Source of the DNA: DATLED01 sp963750255
GTDB taxonomy: Bacteria; Actinomycetota; Acidimicrobiia; Acidimicrobiales; CADCTF01
Assembly (NCBI GenBank): GCA_963750255.1
Contig: CAVVPZ010000008.1
Span: 310,001-374,000 of the forward strand
Direction of reading: 5' to 3'
DNA length: 64,000 nucleotides
This document shows, piece by piece, positions 1 through 7,703 of the stretch. Each line of letters begins with the position of its first letter. Within the stretch, counting starts at the first letter, position 1. A program made the translations under genes and the position numbers. Under the pieces are notes generated by a model that did not search any database, had not been told where the DNA came from, and saw only the letters and a program-made list of their open reading frames with translations.

Positions 1-834
1 AGCCGGTTCCGTCGGCCGTCGGCGTGGCCGTGACCTTTACCGCGCCGGCGTCGGATCCGAAGTCGGGTTCTGTGACCGCGACCGCGTTCATGATCTCGCC
101 GGTGGCCAGCTTGGGGAGCCACTCGTGCTTCTGTTCTTCGGTCCCGCCTTGCACCAGGGCCCGGGTGAGGATTTCGGGCCGAGTGATCAACGACCCGGCC
201 GCTCCCAACGAGGCACGAGACAGTTCCTCGGTGGCCACGACCATGGAGAGGTACTCGCCCTCGCCGCCCGATGCCCAGCCCCCGTATGCCTCGGGGACGC
301 TGAGCCCGAAGGTCCCGATCTCGGCCAGTCCGCTGATGACGTCCTCGGGGATGTCGGCGTTGTGCGCGGTGCACGTGTTCGGCCACCGGCTTGACCTTGT
401 CCTCGGCGAATCGACGGAACGTGTCCTGGACCATTTCGAAATCACTGTCGAGGTGGCGGGGACCGGTTTCGCCGATCAGCGAGGCAAGGAAGGACGGATC
501 GCGATAGGCCGAGATGACGTCGCGAGTGCCGTCGAGGGTGTGTGACGTCGAGGCCCCACTCGGCCTCGCGGCCATACGTCTTGGTCACCACGTCGAACAA
601 GGCATCGGCGACGAACGCACACGCAATGCGGGCTTCGACGTCGCCTTTGGCCCCGTAGTCGAGGACCGCCCGAGCATTCTCGACGGCGGCGGCGGCGTGG
701 GCGAGGTCGTAGACCACGCTCTGATGCTCGTCTTCGCCGCCCGTGGCAGCCAGGTGTCGAGCGGAGGTGTGCAGCGCGTGCTTGGCCAACTCGACGGCGG
801 TGGCGGCAGCGGCGAGGTCCGGGGCGGCGGGCAT
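1..834 (-). CDS. Acyl-CoA dehydrogenase, large form (3' end outside window, two frameshifts)
   Basis: Flavoenzyme that would oxidise an acyl-CoA to the 2-enoyl-CoA. The first ~95 residues (from ATG at 834) form a helical N-terminal extension containing GGEDEHQSVVYDLAHA. The core then reads DGTRDVISAYRDPSFLASL and SLIGETGPRHLDSDFEMV, followed by HNADIPEDVISGL, EAYGGWASGGEGEYL and AVTEPDFGSDAGAVKV, the flavin/substrate-side motifs of the family. The reading frame must be switched near 545 (ACACACC for ACCACC) and near 378 to join these blocks. The C-terminus lies beyond base 1. The frameshifts look like base-call errors because conservation resumes immediately after each. The substrate cannot be told. 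Confidence 0.8.
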
Positions 835-868
835 GGTCGTGAGGCTACCGACGGGCCGCGAGCAACCT

Positions 869-1519
869 CTAGTTGGCCTCGGCGACGCCGCGCGACCACC
901 GTGACCAGCGGCGGGAGGACGACGGGGTCGTCGCCGGGAGCCACCTCGGTCAGCGCTTCGAGGTAGTCGGCCACTGGCCCCGGCCCCGCCCCGGCAGGCG
1001 CCTCGGCCCAAGCGTCGACGACGTCGAGCCCGGCATCGCGGACCAACGCAGGAAGGAGCGCGCCCACATCGGGATGGCGGGCATCGGGCATCGAGAACGG
1101 ATGCCCGTCGATCCGTCCCGCCGACGTGATCGGCTCCTGGGCCACCACCCAGCCGCCGGGCCGCACCGCGCCGGCCATGCGCACCAGGACGGCGAGAGGG
1201 TCGACGACGTGGAGCAGGACGAACCGGCAGAACGCGAGATCGACCGGCTCGGGCAACGTGAGGTCTTCGCCCGCTTGGGTGAGCGCCAGCACCTGGGCGT
1301 GGGCGGCGGCGGCGCGGCGACCTCGTCGCGGGCGGCCGGGTCGGAGTCGACGGCGTAGATGCGTCCCTCGCGACCGACGATCTCGGCCAACGCGACGGTG
1401 ACATCGCCGCCGCCGGCGCCGACGTCGACGCAGCGCCAGCCGGGACCGAGCCCCAAACGATCGAGGGCGGTCGCCAAGGGCCGGCGATACACGTCGTTGC
1501 GCAGGCCCAATTCGATCAT
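869..1519 (-). CDS. Class I SAM-dependent methyltransferase (frameshifted)
   Basis: Starts at ATG 1519 (MIELGLRNDVYRRPLATAL). Motif I is CVDVGAGGGDVTVALAE, followed by an acidic ribose-binding strand IYAVDSDP. After a one-base shift near 1315, in a run of GCC/GCG repeats, the protein continues LPEPVDLAFCRFVLLHVVDP and MAGAVRPGGWVVAQEP, which are motifs IV-VI of the UbiE/type-11 methyltransferase fold. The end is uncertain: one frame runs on into the next gene, while a second single-base shift near 905 would give VAEAN and a TAG stop at 869-871, just before the start of the downstream acyl-CoA dehydrogenase. The substrate is not recognisable. Confidence 0.72.
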
Positions 1520-1649
1520 CGCCGCGACGCTACCGCCACCCCTCACCGCTTCCCCCCGCCCGCCTCCGCCCGCACGCCGCTTCCCGGCAGAAGATGTCGT
1601 CCGGGCGCTTGTTCGCGCCGGGAAGGGGCGGGGTGGCAGGCTCGTCGGC

Positions 1650-2825
1650 GTGAACGTCCCCGCGTCCGTCCGCACCGATCCCGACTTGGCCGATGAGCTC
1701 GTGGCCACCGTGCGTCGCTTCGTCGACCAGGAGGTAATGCCGCACGCGTCGGCGCTCGAACACGACGATGCCTATCCCGAGGAGATGGTCGCCGGTCTGC
1801 GCGATCTCGGGCTCTTCGGCGCCACCATTCCCGAGGAGTACGGAGGACTCGGCCTCGACACCGTGACTTACGCCCGCATCGTCGAGGAGCTGGCTCGGGG
1901 ATGGATGTCGCTGACGGGCGTGGTCAACACCCACCTCATCTGCGCCACCCTCCTCAAGCTGCACGGGACCGACGCCCAGAAGCAGCGCTGGCTCCCGCAG
2001 ATGGCCAGCGGCGAGCGCCGGGGTGCACTGTCGCTGAGCGAACCCGACGCCGGCAGCGACACTCGCGCCCTCCGGTGCAAGGCGACTCCCGACGGCGACG
2101 AGTACGTGCTCGACGGCACCAAGACCTGGGTCACGAACGGGGAGCGGTGCGGCATTCTCGCCTTGGCCGCCCGTACGCCCGAGGGCATCACGTGTTTCAT
2201 CGTCGAGAAGGAGCCGGGCCGCTCGAGCGGAGGAATCACCGTCTCCAAGCAGATCGAGAAGCTGGGCTACAAGGGCATCGAAACCGTCGAGATGACCTAC
2301 GACGGCCACAGGGTGCCGAAGGACTGGGTGCTGGGCGGGCCCGACGCCGGACTCGGTCGCGGCTTGCACCACATCCTCGGAGCGCTCGAGTTGGGCCGCG
2401 TCAACATCGCGGCGAGGGCGTGTGGGGTGGGCGCGGCGTCGTTCGAGGCCGCCATCCGATACGCGCAGCAGCGGCACACGATGGGGGTGCCCATCGCCAA
2501 GCACCAGGCCATCCAGTTCAAGCTGGCCGACATGGCCACCAAGCTCGAGGCGGCCCGGTTGCTGACTCGGAGCGCGGCCGAGAAGTTCGACACCGGACAG
2601 CGGGCCGATGTCGAGGCCGGCATGGCGAAGTTGTTCGCGTCGGAGACAGCCTTCGAGTTGGCCACCGAGTCGATGCGCATCCACGGGGGCTACGGCTACA
2701 CCACCGAGTTTCCCGTCGAGCGCTACTACCGCGACGCCCCGCTGATGTTGATCGGCGAAGGCACCAACGAGATCCAGCGACTGGTGATCGCCCGGGGACT
2801 CCTGGAGCGGTACCCCCTCGACTGA
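1650..2825 (+). CDS. Acyl-CoA dehydrogenase
   Basis: 391-residue FAD enzyme of normal family length that would introduce the alpha-beta double bond in an acyl-CoA. GTG at 1650 is chosen because the conserved N-terminal helix (DPDLADELVATVRRF) begins right after it. Visible signatures are IPEEYGGLGLDTVTYARI, SLSEPDAGSDTRAL (flavin/substrate side), KTWVTNGERCGILALAAR, RYAQQRHTMGVPIAKHQAIQ and the C-terminal MLIGEGTNEIQRLVIARGL, which carries the expected catalytic Glu. It is divergent from the upstream methyltransferase and convergent with the PilZ gene 3 bases downstream. Short/branched-chain type by motif; substrate not assignable. Confidence 0.93.
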   Translation: MNVPASVRTDPDLADELVATVRRFVDQEVMPHASALEHDDAYPEEMVAGLRDLGLFGATIPEEYGGLGLDTVTYARIVEELARGWMSLTGVVNTHLICATLLKLHGTDAQKQRWLPQMASGERRGALSLSEPDAGSDTRALRCKATPDGDEYVLDGTKTWVTNGERCGILALAARTPEGITCFIVEKEPGRSSGGITVSKQIEKLGYKGIETVEMTYDGHRVPKDWVLGGPDAGLGRGLHHILGALELGRVNIAARACGVGAASFEAAIRYAQQRHTMGVPIAKHQAIQFKLADMATKLEAARLLTRSAAEKFDTGQRADVEAGMAKLFASETAFELATESMRIHGGYGYTTEFPVERYYRDAPLMLIGEGTNEIQRLVIARGLLERYPLD

Positions 2826-2828
2826 ACG

Positions 2829-3464
2829 TCAGGCGCTGGCGCCGGCCATCTGATCGACGAGTTCGGCCAGACGGAGCCGGTCGGTGTCCTCGAGTTCGAG
2901 AAACACGAGCCGGTATTCGTGGCCCTCGTCGGTGTGGTCAGCCTGGAGGATGGCCGAGAGCGCGACCACCGCCTCGCCGGTCGGAAGTTGCAGGGTGACG
3001 GTCGGGTCGCAGCCCGTGGGGAAGGGCCGAGCGGTCACTACCCGGCAGCCACCTTCGCCGACGTCGATCGAGGTGCCCACGACGCTGGTGAACGAGCCGG
3101 CGGCGTCACCTCCTGGGTCGTCGAAGTTCGACAACACGATCGCCAACGCCACTCGGGCCCGGGGAGCAGATCGGCGCTGCACGCGCTCGATGTCGTGGAT
3201 CCGGAGGTCGATGATGGCCGCACGTCCCCCGGCATGTGGGGCGAGGGTGGCGCGCAAGCGGTAGAGCGCATCGGGGGCGAAGAAACTCGCCACCACCTCG
3301 CATTCTCCGCCCGCGGTCAGCGCAGGGCGAGGTGAGGCGCCGAGGTCGATGACGACCGGACCGCCGTCGCCCTCGACCACGATGCCCGTCAGGCAGTCGT
3401 TGCCGCCGGTCTGCAACTCGATCAGGGCGACCTGCCCCGGCAGCGGCTTCCATGCGAACGGCAT
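2829..3464 (-). CDS. PilZ-domain protein
   Basis: 211 residues from ATG 3464. The C-terminal half has a PilZ signature: an arginine-rich stretch (RVQRRSAPRARV) followed about 40 residues later by SIDVGEGGCRV, matching the RxxxR and (D/N)xSxxG c-di-GMP contacts, though the second motif is imperfect (D-V-G-E-G-G). The N-terminal half (about residues 1-90) is a beta-rich YcgR-like flanking domain. It probably senses cyclic di-GMP in the cytoplasm. PilT, another surface-motility component, lies 5 kb away, but no direct partner is adjacent. Convergent with the acyl-CoA dehydrogenase. Confidence 0.75.
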   Translation of the reverse strand: MPFAWKPLPGQVALIELQTGGNDCLTGIVVEGDGGPVVIDLGASPRPALTAGGECEVVASFFAPDALYRLRATLAPHAGGRAAIIDLRIHDIERVQRRSAPRARVALAIVLSNFDDPGGDAAGSFTSVVGTSIDVGEGGCRVVTARPFPTGCDPTVTLQLPTGEAVVALSAILQADHTDEGHEYRLVFLELEDTDRLRLAELVDQMAGASA

Positions 3465-3610
3465 CTCGTCGACCTCCTGGTCGTTTGCCCAACATCTCTT
3501 GTATCGGACATCGGGGGACGAACGGAAGGACCAGCCATCCAAATGGCCCGTTCGGGCTAGCCCGCCCGCCGCTTGGCTGCGCCCGCGCCGATCCTCCTAC
3601 CATCGGCGCC

Positions 3611-4135
3611 ATGACGACCTCCGGCGAGACCCACGACCGCCCCTTCGGCCGCTACTTCGAGGACTTCGAGGTCGGCGACGTGTACAAGCACTGGCCAGGC
3701 AAGACGATCACCGAGTACGACGACCACCTGTTCTGCATGATCACGATGAACCATCACCCGCTTCACACCAACGAGTGGTTCGCCGAGAACGAGACGCCGC
3801 AGGGGAAGAACGTCGTGGTTGGCAACCTCGTGTACTCACTGGTTCTCGGCATGAGCGTCCCAGACATCAGTGGTTCGTGCATCGCCAACCTCGAGGTCAC
3901 CGACCTCAAGCACAAGAAGCCGACGTTCCACGGCGACACCATCTACGCCGAGTCGCGCTGTATCGACAAGGTGGCGTCGACCTCCAAGAACGATCGGGGC
4001 ATCGTGACGGTCGAGAGCAAGGGGTTCAACCAACACGGCGACGAGGTGTGCTCGTACACCCGCAAGCTCATGGTGTGGAAGGCCGACGCCGCCCCACAGC
4101 GCCAGCGCCCCTACGGCGGCGACGTCTGGTCCTGA
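3611..4135 (+). CDS. MaoC-like hotdog-fold dehydratase/hydratase
   Basis: 174-residue single hotdog protein, ATG at 3611. The N-terminal RYFEDFEVGDVYKHWPGKT and central MITMNHHPLHTNEWFAE correspond to the MaoC signature. In the classical R-specific enoyl-CoA hydratase this segment reads GDxNPLH; here the Asp position is Asn, as I recall from the mesaconyl-CoA-hydratase-like subgroup. FHGDTIYAESRCIDK and the C-terminal strand complete the fold. It likely hydrates or dehydrates a CoA thioester, consistent with the acyl-CoA dehydrogenases upstream. The SGNH hydrolase starts 2 bases after its stop, so the two are probably co-transcribed. Confidence 0.85.
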   Translation: MTTSGETHDRPFGRYFEDFEVGDVYKHWPGKTITEYDDHLFCMITMNHHPLHTNEWFAENETPQGKNVVVGNLVYSLVLGMSVPDISGSCIANLEVTDLKHKKPTFHGDTIYAESRCIDKVASTSKNDRGIVTVESKGFNQHGDEVCSYTRKLMVWKADAAPQRQRPYGGDVWS

Positions 4136-4137
4136 CC

Positions 4138-4852
4138 ATGCGCCGGGCTCGGCGCTGGGCCCTCGCCGCGGCCGGACTCCCCGTGCTCTTCGTCTCGGTG
4201 CTCGCGGGAGAGGTGGCCCTGGCCCGGGCCGGCGACAACCTTCCCGACGTCGATCTCCGCTATGCGGACGCCGGTGACCGGACGGCGGTGTGGATCGGTG
4301 ACTCGACCGCCTTCGGTGTCGGGACCAGGGACGGCGACGACACCGTCGCCTCTCGGGTGGCTCGACAGACGCGGAGAGCGGGTGGCGAACCTGGCGATCT
4401 CCGGGGCCACGCTGGCCGAGGTGCTGGCCGACCAGGTTCCCGGTGTCGCCGGAGTCGATCCCGACGTGATCTACGTGAGCGTCGGCGCCAACGACGTCAC
4501 GCACCTCACCCGCTCCGGGCCGTTCTCATCCGACTACGAGCGGCTGTTGGCGGCCCTGCCGGCAAGGGCGGAGGTCGTGGTTCTCGGCGTGCCCGACATG
4601 GGTGCGCCCCCTCGATTGGCCCAGCCCCTGCGAGCCGTCGCCGGCTGGCGGGGCCGCCACCTCGACGGCCTCGTGCAACGGGCGGCGATCGGGTCGGGCC
4701 GTTCGGGTCCGGTCAGCTACGTCGACATCGCCGGGGCGACGGGCCCCCGGTTCCGCGCTGACCCACAGCGCTACTTCGCCGGCGATGGGTATCACCCGAG
4801 CCCCGATGGCTACACGTTGTGGGCCGACGCCGTGCTGGCGACGGGTCGGTGA
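4138..4852 (+). CDS. SGNH/GDSL-type hydrolase (one frameshift)
   Basis: About 237 residues from ATG 4138, 2 bases after the MaoC stop. An N-terminal hydrophobic segment (about residues 7-28, LAAAGLPVLFVSVLAGEVAL) suggests secretion or membrane anchoring. Block I is WIGDSTAFGVG with the nucleophile Ser. After a one-base shift near 4368 the frame resumes with ERVANLAISGATLAEVL, then block III VSVGANDVTHL and block V FAGDGYHPSPDGY with the Asp-His pair. Likely an esterase acting on an extracytoplasmic ester. The stop overlaps the mutY GTG start in the sequence GTGA. Confidence 0.82.
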
Positions 4853-5721
4853 CCGGCACCACCGACCTGCAGGAGCAGTTGCTCGAATGGGGCGAGCGAA
4901 CTCGGCGGGATCTGCCTTGGCGCAGGTCGCGAGATCCATGGGCCGTCCTCGTCAGCGAAGTCATGCTGCAACAGACGCAGGTGGCGCGCGTCGTGCCGAG
5001 ATGGAGCGAGTTCCTCGACCGGTTCCCGACGGCGCCGGCGTGCGCGGCGGCCCCGGCGGGCGCCGTCGTGCGGCTGTGGACCGGACTCGGGTACAACCGC
5101 CGCGCCCTCCATCTGCATGCCGCCGCCCGCAGGTGCGTCGAGGAATTCGACGGCGCCGTGCCGTCCACCATCGAGGAGTTGCGAACGCTGCCCGGCGTCG
5201 GGGCGTACACGGCGCACGCCGTCATGGCCTTCGCCTACGAACTCGACGTCGGTGTCGTCGACACCAACGCCGCTCGCGTCTTGGCCCGTGTTGCCGGACG
5301 ACGGTTGACGGGTAAGGAAGCCCAGGAACGCGCCGACACGTTGGTGCCGCCGGGAGCGTCGTGGGCGTGGAACCAAGCCATGCTCGACCTCGGCGCCGCC
5401 GTGTGCACGAAGCGGTCGACCCGTTGCGACTCGTGCCCGTTGGCCGGATCGTGCGGTTGGGCGCAGGCCGGCTGCACCGATCCCGATCCGGCGGTCGGAT
5501 CGTTCGGCGTGACCGCACGACAGTCGGTGTTCGCTGGATCAGACCGTCAGGGCCGGGGGCGTCTGGTCGAGGCGCTCCGGCTCGCGCCGGTGTCCCCGAC
5601 GGAGCTGGCGTCGCTCATGGGTTGGCCCGACGACCCCGTGAGAGCGGCACGGGTGGCGACGTCGGTGGTGGTCGATGGGTTGGCCGAAGTCGACGGGGCC
5701 GGCTGGTTGCGGCTGCCCTGA
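4849..5721 (+). CDS. mutY: Adenine DNA glycosylase MutY
   Basis: Removes adenine mispaired with 8-oxoguanine. 290 residues from GTG 4849, which overlaps the previous stop. The catalytic Glu lies in SEVMLQQTQVARV (E37). A helix-hairpin-helix (LRTLPGVGAYTAHAV) leads to the catalytic Asp in GVVDTNAARVL (D138). The [4Fe-4S] loop is C186-x6-C193-x2-C196-x5-C202 (CTKRSTRCDSCPLAGSC). The C-terminal MutT-like 8-oxoG recognition domain of E. coli MutY is largely missing; a short winged-helix-like tail replaces it, as in other actinobacterial homologues. A hairpin terminator follows. Confidence 0.95.
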   Translation: MTGTTDLQEQLLEWGERTRRDLPWRRSRDPWAVLVSEVMLQQTQVARVVPRWSEFLDRFPTAPACAAAPAGAVVRLWTGLGYNRRALHLHAAARRCVEEFDGAVPSTIEELRTLPGVGAYTAHAVMAFAYELDVGVVDTNAARVLARVAGRRLTGKEAQERADTLVPPGASWAWNQAMLDLGAAVCTKRSTRCDSCPLAGSCGWAQAGCTDPDPAVGSFGVTARQSVFAGSDRQGRGRLVEALRLAPVSPTELASLMGWPDDPVRAARVATSVVVDGLAEVDGAGWLRLP

Positions 5722-5736
5722 GCCCCCCACCCCCCA

Positions 5737-5788
5737 CCGTTTTGGGCAGGGCCAGAGCGCGATCGCGCTCTCACGGTGCCCAAAACGG
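5737..5788. terminator. Nested palindrome, probable bidirectional terminator
   Basis: Outer arms CCGTTTTGGGCA (5737-5748) and TGCCCAAAACGG (5777-5788) are perfect 12-bp complements. Between them sits an 18-bp perfect palindrome at 5754-5771 (AGAGCGCGATCGCGCTCT). The element lies exactly between the convergent mutY and UGSC selenoprotein genes and has T4/A4 runs in the outer arms, which suits termination from both sides, although no long U-tract follows. Confidence 0.7.
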
Positions 5789-5793
5789 GTTGG

Positions 5794-6309
5794 TCAGGTC
5801 AACGAAGCCAGGATGGCGGCGATGGCGCCGTCGGCCAAGGCGCGCAGTTCGTCGTCGGTGCGGTCCTGGATCGGATGGGGCACGAAGACTCGCGCCACGT
5901 CGAGGCCGATGGCGGCCACCTGGGCCACGGCGGCATCGACGAACTCGGTCGACGCCACGAACACCGCCGGAATGCCCCGGCTCTCGAAATCAGCGGTGTC
6001 GTGCACACTGCACGACGTGCAACTGCCTCAATCGGCGAGCGCTTCGATCACCACATCGCATCGGGTGGCGATCTCGTGGCGCAGATCGATCGGTGCGTTC
6101 TTGGTGAACGTCGGCTTGCGGTAGCGCTCGGTGATCAGCCCGCGCTCGGTCAGGAGTTCCGCGATCCGATCGAGGAAGACGTCGCCTCGGGCCTTGGAGA
6201 TGTCGAGGAGCCCGACGGTGAGTCCCTCGAGACTCGCCGGCCGCTCGACCAACTGCCGGGCCACCGGCTTGAGCTCGCCGGTCGGGTCGAGGACGACGCG
6301 GCCGGTCAT
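5794..6309 (-). CDS. UGSC-family selenoprotein (in-frame TGA read as selenocysteine)
   Basis: 171 codons from ATG 6309. The frame is open on both sides of one TGA (6030-6028). Reading it as Sec gives VVIEALAD-U94-GSCTSCSVHD, the U-G-S-C motif that names the UGSC (seleno)protein family, with further cysteines at 97 and 100. Upstream is a Rossmann-like half (SLEGLTVGLLDISKARGD, LRHEIATRCDVVIEALAD); downstream is GIPAVFVASTEFVDAA and VFVPHPIQD. A perfect hairpin begins 11 nt after the TGA (SECIS-like). ATG overlaps the TGA stop of the upstream thioredoxin-domain gene. Function unknown; a thiol/selenol redox role is inferred. Without Sec readthrough this would appear as two broken fragments. Confidence 0.88.
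5998..6016 (-). promoter_or_regulatory. Bacterial SECIS-like hairpin
   Basis: On the minus strand, 11 nt after the TGA, GUCGUGCA-GUG-UGCACGAC forms a perfect 8-bp stem with a GUG loop. A short stem with G/U in the apical loop about 16-37 nt 3' of UGA is what SelB requires. The 11-nt gap equals, from memory, that of E. coli fdhF. The hairpin is inside the coding sequence and translates as part of the conserved TSCSVHD segment. Confidence 0.8.
6028..6030 (-). other. Selenocysteine codon TGA (Sec94 of UGSC protein)
   Basis: The only stop codon inside a 172-codon reading frame. It is directly followed by GGC AGT TGC (Gly-Ser-Cys), completing the UGSC motif. Confidence 0.85.
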
Positions 6310-7703
6310 CGACCCACCGTCACCGTCACCGGCGTGCTGCCCGTCGATCCGCTGGCCCATCCCGCAATGATGGCCGAGAACAGGCCGGCGCCGCCCCCCG
6401 CGTGGCAGATGAGCAGACCGCCGTCGCGGAACTTGGGCAGCACCGCCTCGCCCAAGCTGTCGGGCAGACCCTCGGCGATGCCATCGATGCCCCGCACCAT
6501 CGTCGAAGCCGGGGCCCGCAGGCGGTCACCCAACTCGTCGAGGAGCCGGTCGCGCGACCAGCCCGCGTCGCGGAAGACCCGGGCGTGCTCGGGGGAGACG
6601 ACGACGAGGGCGTCGAAGGCGAGGACGAGTTTCGGGTGCGCGACGGCACGGAGGCAGGCGGCGAAGGTCGACGCCAACGATTCGGCTGTCCGCGAGAGTT
6701 GATCGACGACGGGCTGGACTCCGGCTCCGGCGAACAGGGTGACGGCCGACGCGCCGGCTGGCGCTCCCCGCGACTCCGAGAGCGGCTCCCAGGGCGAGCC
6801 CGCCTCGTCCTCGGCGAAACAGAAGGTGTATTTGCCCGGGTTGCCTTGGGTGGCGCGATCCACACCGCCAGGTATGCCGCCGCCCACGTTGCGGATGACG
6901 AGTTGCAGCGCCCGTCCGATCGTGGCGTTGGCCCGGTTTCCCTGGCCGAGCGCGTTGATGCCCCAATTCATGCCTATGGCTTCGCGCACCGGTCCGTTGA
7001 CGATCACGACGGGGCTCGAGAAGTAGGTCGTGGCCAACAACCCGTGGCCGTTGAACTCCTCGGTGCAGGCGGCCTCGACGGCGGCCAGCACGACGGGCAG
7101 GTACTCGGGCTTGCAACCGGCGAGCACGGCGTTGACCGCGACCTTCTCGACCGTGCAGGCCACCAGATTGGGTGGCACCACGGCCACGACCTCGTCGGCG
7201 GCCCGTTGCGTCCCGGCCAACATCCGCAAAACCCGGATCTCGGTGGGGGGCACAACCGGGAGGCCGTCCGTCCAACCTCGGTCGAACATCGCTTCGGCTT
7301 CGTCCTCCAGCGGAGCGAGGTGCACGCGACGGGAGGTCATGCGGTCGCCGCCGAAGCGGATGGCCAACTCGTCGACGATCCCGGGGTCGAGCGTTCGCGA
7401 TCCGCACCCCGGGCGGTGCTCGGGCAGGTCGGCGGCGAGGTCGGATCGCCCGGTCAGCCGTCGCCACTCCTGGCGGTCCCAACCGATGATCCGCTCGGCT
7501 TCCTCGCCGGCCTCGAATCGCAGCAGCGACGGCACCGTCTCGATGCCGAGCAGATAGCTGGCGTCGAGTCCCTCCGGATCGTCTTCGGACACCACGACGA
7601 CGGGGAGGTCGGCGAGGAGCGGCGAGACCAACGTGCAGGTCGGGCAGTCGAGTTTGACCACCGCCACCAAACCGTCGTCGGGGAGCACCGCCGCCGGCGT
7701 CAC
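6306..7703 (-). CDS. Thioredoxin-domain protein with large uncharacterised C-terminal domain, UGSC partner
   Basis: 465 residues from GTG 7703, which overlaps the hydrolase stop (GTGA). Residues 12-90 are thioredoxin-like: VVKLDCPTCTLVSPLLADL with a C20-P-T-C23 active site and a cis-Pro in GIETVPSLLRFEAG. The remaining ~360 residues start with MFDRGWTDGLPVVPPTEIRV and contain VEKVAVNAVLAGCKPEYLPV, several cysteines (ACTEEF, CFAEDE, AACLRA) and glycine-rich runs (LVIRNVGGGIPGGV, LLICHAGGGAGLF). I do not recognise the C-terminal fold with certainty. Its 4-base overlap with the selenoprotein implies coupled translation; it may reduce, or be reduced by, the selenoprotein. Confidence 0.75.
   Translation of the reverse strand: MTPAAVLPDDGLVAVVKLDCPTCTLVSPLLADLPVVVVSEDDPEGLDASYLLGIETVPSLLRFEAGEEAERIIGWDRQEWRRLTGRSDLAADLPEHRPGCGSRTLDPGIVDELAIRFGGDRMTSRRVHLAPLEDEAEAMFDRGWTDGLPVVPPTEIRVLRMLAGTQRAADEVVAVVPPNLVACTVEKVAVNAVLAGCKPEYLPVVLAAVEAACTEEFNGHGLLATTYFSSPVVIVNGPVREAIGMNWGINALGQGNRANATIGRALQLVIRNVGGGIPGGVDRATQGNPGKYTFCFAEDEAGSPWEPLSESRGAPAGASAVTLFAGAGVQPVVDQLSRTAESLASTFAACLRAVAHPKLVLAFDALVVVSPEHARVFRDAGWSRDRLLDELGDRLRAPASTMVRGIDGIAEGLPDSLGEAVLPKFRDGGLLICHAGGGAGLFSAIIAGWASGSTGSTPVTVTVGR

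Noticed and set aside
585..834. Methyltransferase C-terminus extending through this interval
   Set aside because: The interval encodes the conserved N-terminus of the acyl-CoA dehydrogenase in another minus-strand frame; the extended frame is its shadow.
5794..6360. Two separate small genes or a pseudogene in place of the selenoprotein
   Set aside because: The frame is the same on both sides of the TGA, the motif reads U-G-S-C and a SECIS-like hairpin follows at the expected distance; a simple nonsense mutation would not explain all three.
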